Source of the DNA: Coralliovum pocilloporae
GTDB taxonomy: Bacteria > Pseudomonadota > Alphaproteobacteria > Rhizobiales > Cohaesibacteraceae
Direction of reading: 5' to 3'
Assembly: GCF_030845175.1 (NCBI RefSeq)
Contig: NZ_CP132542.1
Location: 1,833,501 to 1,897,500, forward strand
DNA: 64,000 bases
Part shown: positions 61,528 through 64,000 of the stretch, piece by piece
How the letters are laid out: the number at the start of each line of letters is the position of its first letter
How positions within the stretch are numbered: the first letter of the stretch is position 1
Position numbers and translations under genes: made by a program
The notes under the pieces: model-generated
Database searches by the model: none
Told to the model about the DNA's origin: nothing
Seen by the model: the letters and a program-made list of their open reading frames with translations, nothing else

Positions 61528-64000
61528 GTGTTCACGCGCGGACTTCTTCTATGTCTGTTGGTCTTGTTTTCGATGCTGGGGGGCATCGGCTCGGCACAGT
61601 CTGTCGAGGCCATTTCTGTTCCCCTTGACGTCCCTGTTCTGGATCTGACGACAACGATTGAACGCCATTCCGGGACGGACCGGAAGGTTCAGGTTTCAAC
61701 GGCCCCCGGGTCTGACGGAATCGTTCGCCGGATCGAGGTGCAGAGCCGCAGCTCGGAAGGCGCTGAAGGCTGGGCTGTCTTTGCTCTGGCCAATACCAGT
61801 GATCAGCAGATTGACCGTCTGCTTGTTGCCCCGCATTTCAGACTGGCCGGATCTGGGCTGGTCTGGCCGGATCTGGGGTCTGCTCGCATCGCCAACATTA
61901 CCCGAAGCGAGGGTTTTGCCCCGCGCCGTCAGGACGCGACAGAAGCCGATGTGTTTCTCGTCACGCTTGACCCGGGCAGTGTGGTGACGTTCGTTGTGGA
62001 GCTTAGAACTGCAGAGCTGCCGCAATTCGCTCTCTGGGATCCGAATGCCTACAAGGATTCAGTCCATTCCTACGCGTTCTTCCGGGGCATTGTGATTGGC
62101 ATTGCCGGTCTTCTGGCGCTGCTGCTGACCATTCTCTTCATTGTGAAATCGACAGCCATGTTCCCGGGCGCAGCTCTCTTTGCCTGGTCTGTACTGGCTT
62201 ATCTGTCGATCGATTTCGGTTTCCTGACCCGCGTTTTGCAGATTGACCCGGGTGCCGAGCAGATCTGGCGCGCGATGACTGAGGTTCTGCTTTCCACCTC
62301 ACTGGTTATCTTCCTGTTTGCCTATCTCAATCTGAACAGATGGCATGCGCGCTATTCCCATGTGACCATTGGCTGGCTTGTCATTCTTGGCCTGGTGCTC
62401 GGTATCGCCGCCTTCGACCCCGCCGTCGCCGCAGGAATTGCACGCATTTCGCTCGGCCTTATCGGCATTGTCGGCCTCGGCGTGATTATTTATCTGGCGC
62501 TGCATCACTATGACCGTGCCATCATGATCCTGCCCACATGGGTTCTGTTGCTGTTCTGGCTGCTGGGCTCTCTGCTGGCTATCTCGGGTGATATCGTCAA
62601 CGATATCATTCAGCCTGCCCTGTCCGGCGGAATGGTGCTGCTGGTGCTCCTGATCGGCTTCACCATCATGCAGCATGCGCTTGCTGGTGGTTCAATTGGC
62701 CATACGGCGCAAGGCGATGTGGAGCGCAAGGCTCTGGCCCTTATCGGCTCGGGCGACATTCTCTGGGACTGGGATATCGAACGGGACCGGATTCATACGG
62801 GAAATGCCGCAGAGGATCTGCTTGGCTTGAGCCGTGGCAGTCTTGAAGGCCCGGCGCGCGACTGGCTGGAAATCCTGCATCCCTCTGACAGAAGCCAATT
62901 CAGCGCAACGCTTGATGCGGTGATTGACCAGAGGCGAGGGCGGGTCTCTCAGGATTTCAGACTGCGGTCAGAGGACGGCCACTATCGCTGGTTCCGCCTG
63001 CGTGGACGGCCGGTTCTGGGTTCAGATGGCGAAGTGATCCGCTGTGTTGGTACTCTGGTTGATATTACCGACCAGCGCCTGACAGAAGAACGGCTGCTGC
63101 ATGATGCCGTTCACGACAATCTCACCGGTCTGCCCAATCGAAGCCTGTTTGTTGACCGTATGGAAACGGCAATTCGCCTGGCTCAGGCCGGGGCGGCCCC
63201 GTTGCCGGCCATGCTGGTGATTGATGTGGACCGGTTCAAGAATGTCAATGACAGCCTTGGCGTCACGGTCGGCGATTCCATTCTGCTGACGATTGCCCGG
63301 CGCCTGGCGCGGCACCTGAAGCCGCAGGATACGCTGGCGCGTCTCTCTGGTGATCAGTTCGGCCTGCTGCTGATTTCCGAGACCCAGCCAGACCGAATTG
63401 CAAGTATGGCGGACCATCTGCGCAAGGCTCTGCGCGCGCCTATTCTGTTTGGGGACCGCGAGATCTATCTGACGATTTCCATTGGCATAGCAATCGGGCA
63501 GGCCAACCAGACGAGCCTTGATTCCTGTCTGGGCGATGCGCAGCTGGCCATGTATCACGCCAAGCGGGGCGGCGGCGATGCCGTCGAGATCTTCCGACCC
63601 AGCCTGCGCCAGCATGAGCCGGACTACCTGTCGATTGAATCAGATCTTCAGAAGGCGCTGGAACGTAAGGAAATTGTTGTCTATTACCAGCCGGTCATTG
63701 ACCTGAGCAGCCAGTCCGTTGCCGGGTTTGAAGCACTGGTACGCTGGAAGCATCCCCAGCGCGGGCTGCTGTTGCCGGGTGACTTTATTCCGGTTGCTGA
63801 GAATACAGGCCAGATCACAGAGCTCGGATCCTATGTTCTCGAAGAAGCCGCAAGGCAGCTTGCGGTCTGGCAGAGCAACCGTACGGATGGCCCGGGCCTG
63901 TTTGTCAGCGTCAATGTCTCCAGCAGACAGCTTTTCGCCAATGATCTTCTGGCTGAAGTGAAGGCCATTCTGGCGCGCAACCACATTGCCCAGGGTACCC
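61528..64000 (+). CDS. 7TM-PAS-GGDEF-EAL c-di-GMP signalling protein (3' end outside window)
   Basis: The frame is open from GTG 61528 to the window end (824 codons). A signal peptide (about 1-24) precedes a periplasmic beta-rich region (25-185, with DISM-like ALANTSDQQIDRLLVAPHFRL), then seven hydrophobic helices (about 185-390), a PAS domain (405-520), GGDEF (530-680) and EAL. The GGDEF signature is SGDQF at about 608, so cyclase activity is doubtful. EAL is intact in GFEALVRW (E735). It probably senses an outside signal and breaks down cyclic di-GMP. Confidence 0.9.
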   Translation, partial: MFTRGLLLCLLVLFSMLGGIGSAQSVEAISVPLDVPVLDLTTTIERHSGTDRKVQVSTAPGSDGIVRRIEVQSRSSEGAEGWAVFALANTSDQQIDRLLVAPHFRLAGSGLVWPDLGSARIANITRSEGFAPRRQDATEADVFLVTLDPGSVVTFVVELRTAELPQFALWDPNAYKDSVHSYAFFRGIVIGIAGLLALLLTILFIVKSTAMFPGAALFAWSVLAYLSIDFGFLTRVLQIDPGAEQIWRAMTEVLLSTSLVIFLFAYLNLNRWHARYSHVTIGWLVILGLVLGIAAFDPAVAAGIARISLGLIGIVGLGVIIYLALHHYDRAIMILPTWVLLLFWLLGSLLAISGDIVNDIIQPALSGGMVLLVLLIGFTIMQHALAGGSIGHTAQGDVERKALALIGSGDILWDWDIERDRIHTGNAAEDLLGLSRGSLEGPARDWLEILHPSDRSQFSATLDAVIDQRRGRVSQDFRLRSEDGHYRWFRLRGRPVLGSDGEVIRCVGTLVDITDQRLTEERLLHDAVHDNLTGLPNRSLFVDRMETAIRLAQAGAAPLPAMLVIDVDRFKNVNDSLGVTVGDSILLTIARRLARHLKPQDTLARLSGDQFGLLLISETQPDRIASMADHLRKALRAPILFGDREIYLTISIGIAIGQANQTSLDSCLGDAQLAMYHAKRGGGDAVEIFRPSLRQHEPDYLSIESDLQKALERKEIVVYYQPVIDLSSQSVAGFEALVRWKHPQRGLLLPGDFIPVAENTGQITELGSYVLEEAARQLAVWQSNRTDGPGLFVSVNVSSRQLFANDLLAEVKAILARNHIAQGT

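Noticed and set aside
1-64000. tRNA genes, rRNA genes, CRISPR arrays, IS elements or prophage genes
   Set aside because: No T-loop-like GTTCGAATCC patterns with cloverleaf arms, no spaced direct repeats, no transposase, integrase or phage structural genes were seen. A tRNAscan or Infernal run would settle the tRNA question.

Overview
The window looks like chromosome of an alphaproteobacterium, most likely of the order Hyphomicrobiales (Rhizobiales). The reasons are the ffs-dnaX-ybaB/ebfC-recR block next to rmuC, def and fmt; kdsB, membrane-anchored CycM and pheA side by side; a full tad/cpa Flp-pilus locus; a Yej peptide importer; and short dispersed palindromic repeats with a CCGAAAAG...CTTTTCGG core. 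Coding density is high and base composition even, apart from one AT-rich island at about 17460-17700. No tRNA, rRNA, IS element, prophage or CRISPR array was seen. Genus and species cannot be read from the sequence alone. The first gene (deoA) and the last gene (an EAL protein) run off the window.

Layout. 1-8286: nucleoside and base salvage (deoA end, deoB, add, upp) mixed with the two signature genes of the URC uracil-degradation pathway (URC1-like GTP cyclohydrolase II homologue and URC4/DUF1688), a PhyH-type dioxygenase translationally coupled inside the operon, and an exported cupredoxin/DUF4142 pair. 8486-12077: phosphohexomutase, acetylpolyamine amidohydrolase, YciI-like protein and a HAD phosphatase. 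12198-15215: a PhnD-like binding protein facing a HAMP/PAS membrane sensor whose kinase-like end is degenerate. 15522-27698: tad locus, with flp, cpaA, cpaB, cpaC, cpaD, cpaE, cpaF, tadB and tadC on the plus strand and two TadE-like pseudopilins, a CpaC-N-domain protein and tadD on the minus strand. CtrA-like boxes lie before several of these units.

27927-34964: M17 aminopeptidase, MarR and NlpC/P60 genes, an M23 peptidase, pheA, kdsB and cycM. 35129-42762: yej-type ABC importer with two tandem substrate-binding proteins, two permeases and a double ATPase. 42805-46797: 2-hydroxyacid dehydrogenase, small membrane protein, DM13 protein, NudC, methyltransferase and HIT protein. 46871-54715: SRP RNA, dnaX, ebfC, recR, SDR, chorismate mutase, rmuC, DUF1289, def and fmt. 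54722-57597: a probable catabolic unit (nitrilase-family hydrolase, a DoeA-like M24-fold hydrolase lacking the usual metal ligands, and a divergent GntR regulator with two matching operator-like boxes). 58023-64000: thrC, M16 peptidase, GNAT acetyltransferase and a 7TM-PAS-GGDEF-EAL protein.

Most interesting items: the URC module joined to nucleoside salvage with an embedded 2-oxoglutarate-type dioxygenase; the metal-ligand-less M24 protein cluster; a three-copy 103-105 bp composite repeat and a second two-copy repeat; and a perfect 17-bp hairpin next to an AT-rich, CtrA-box-bearing island in the tad locus. Sequence identities were judged by reading, without database searches.
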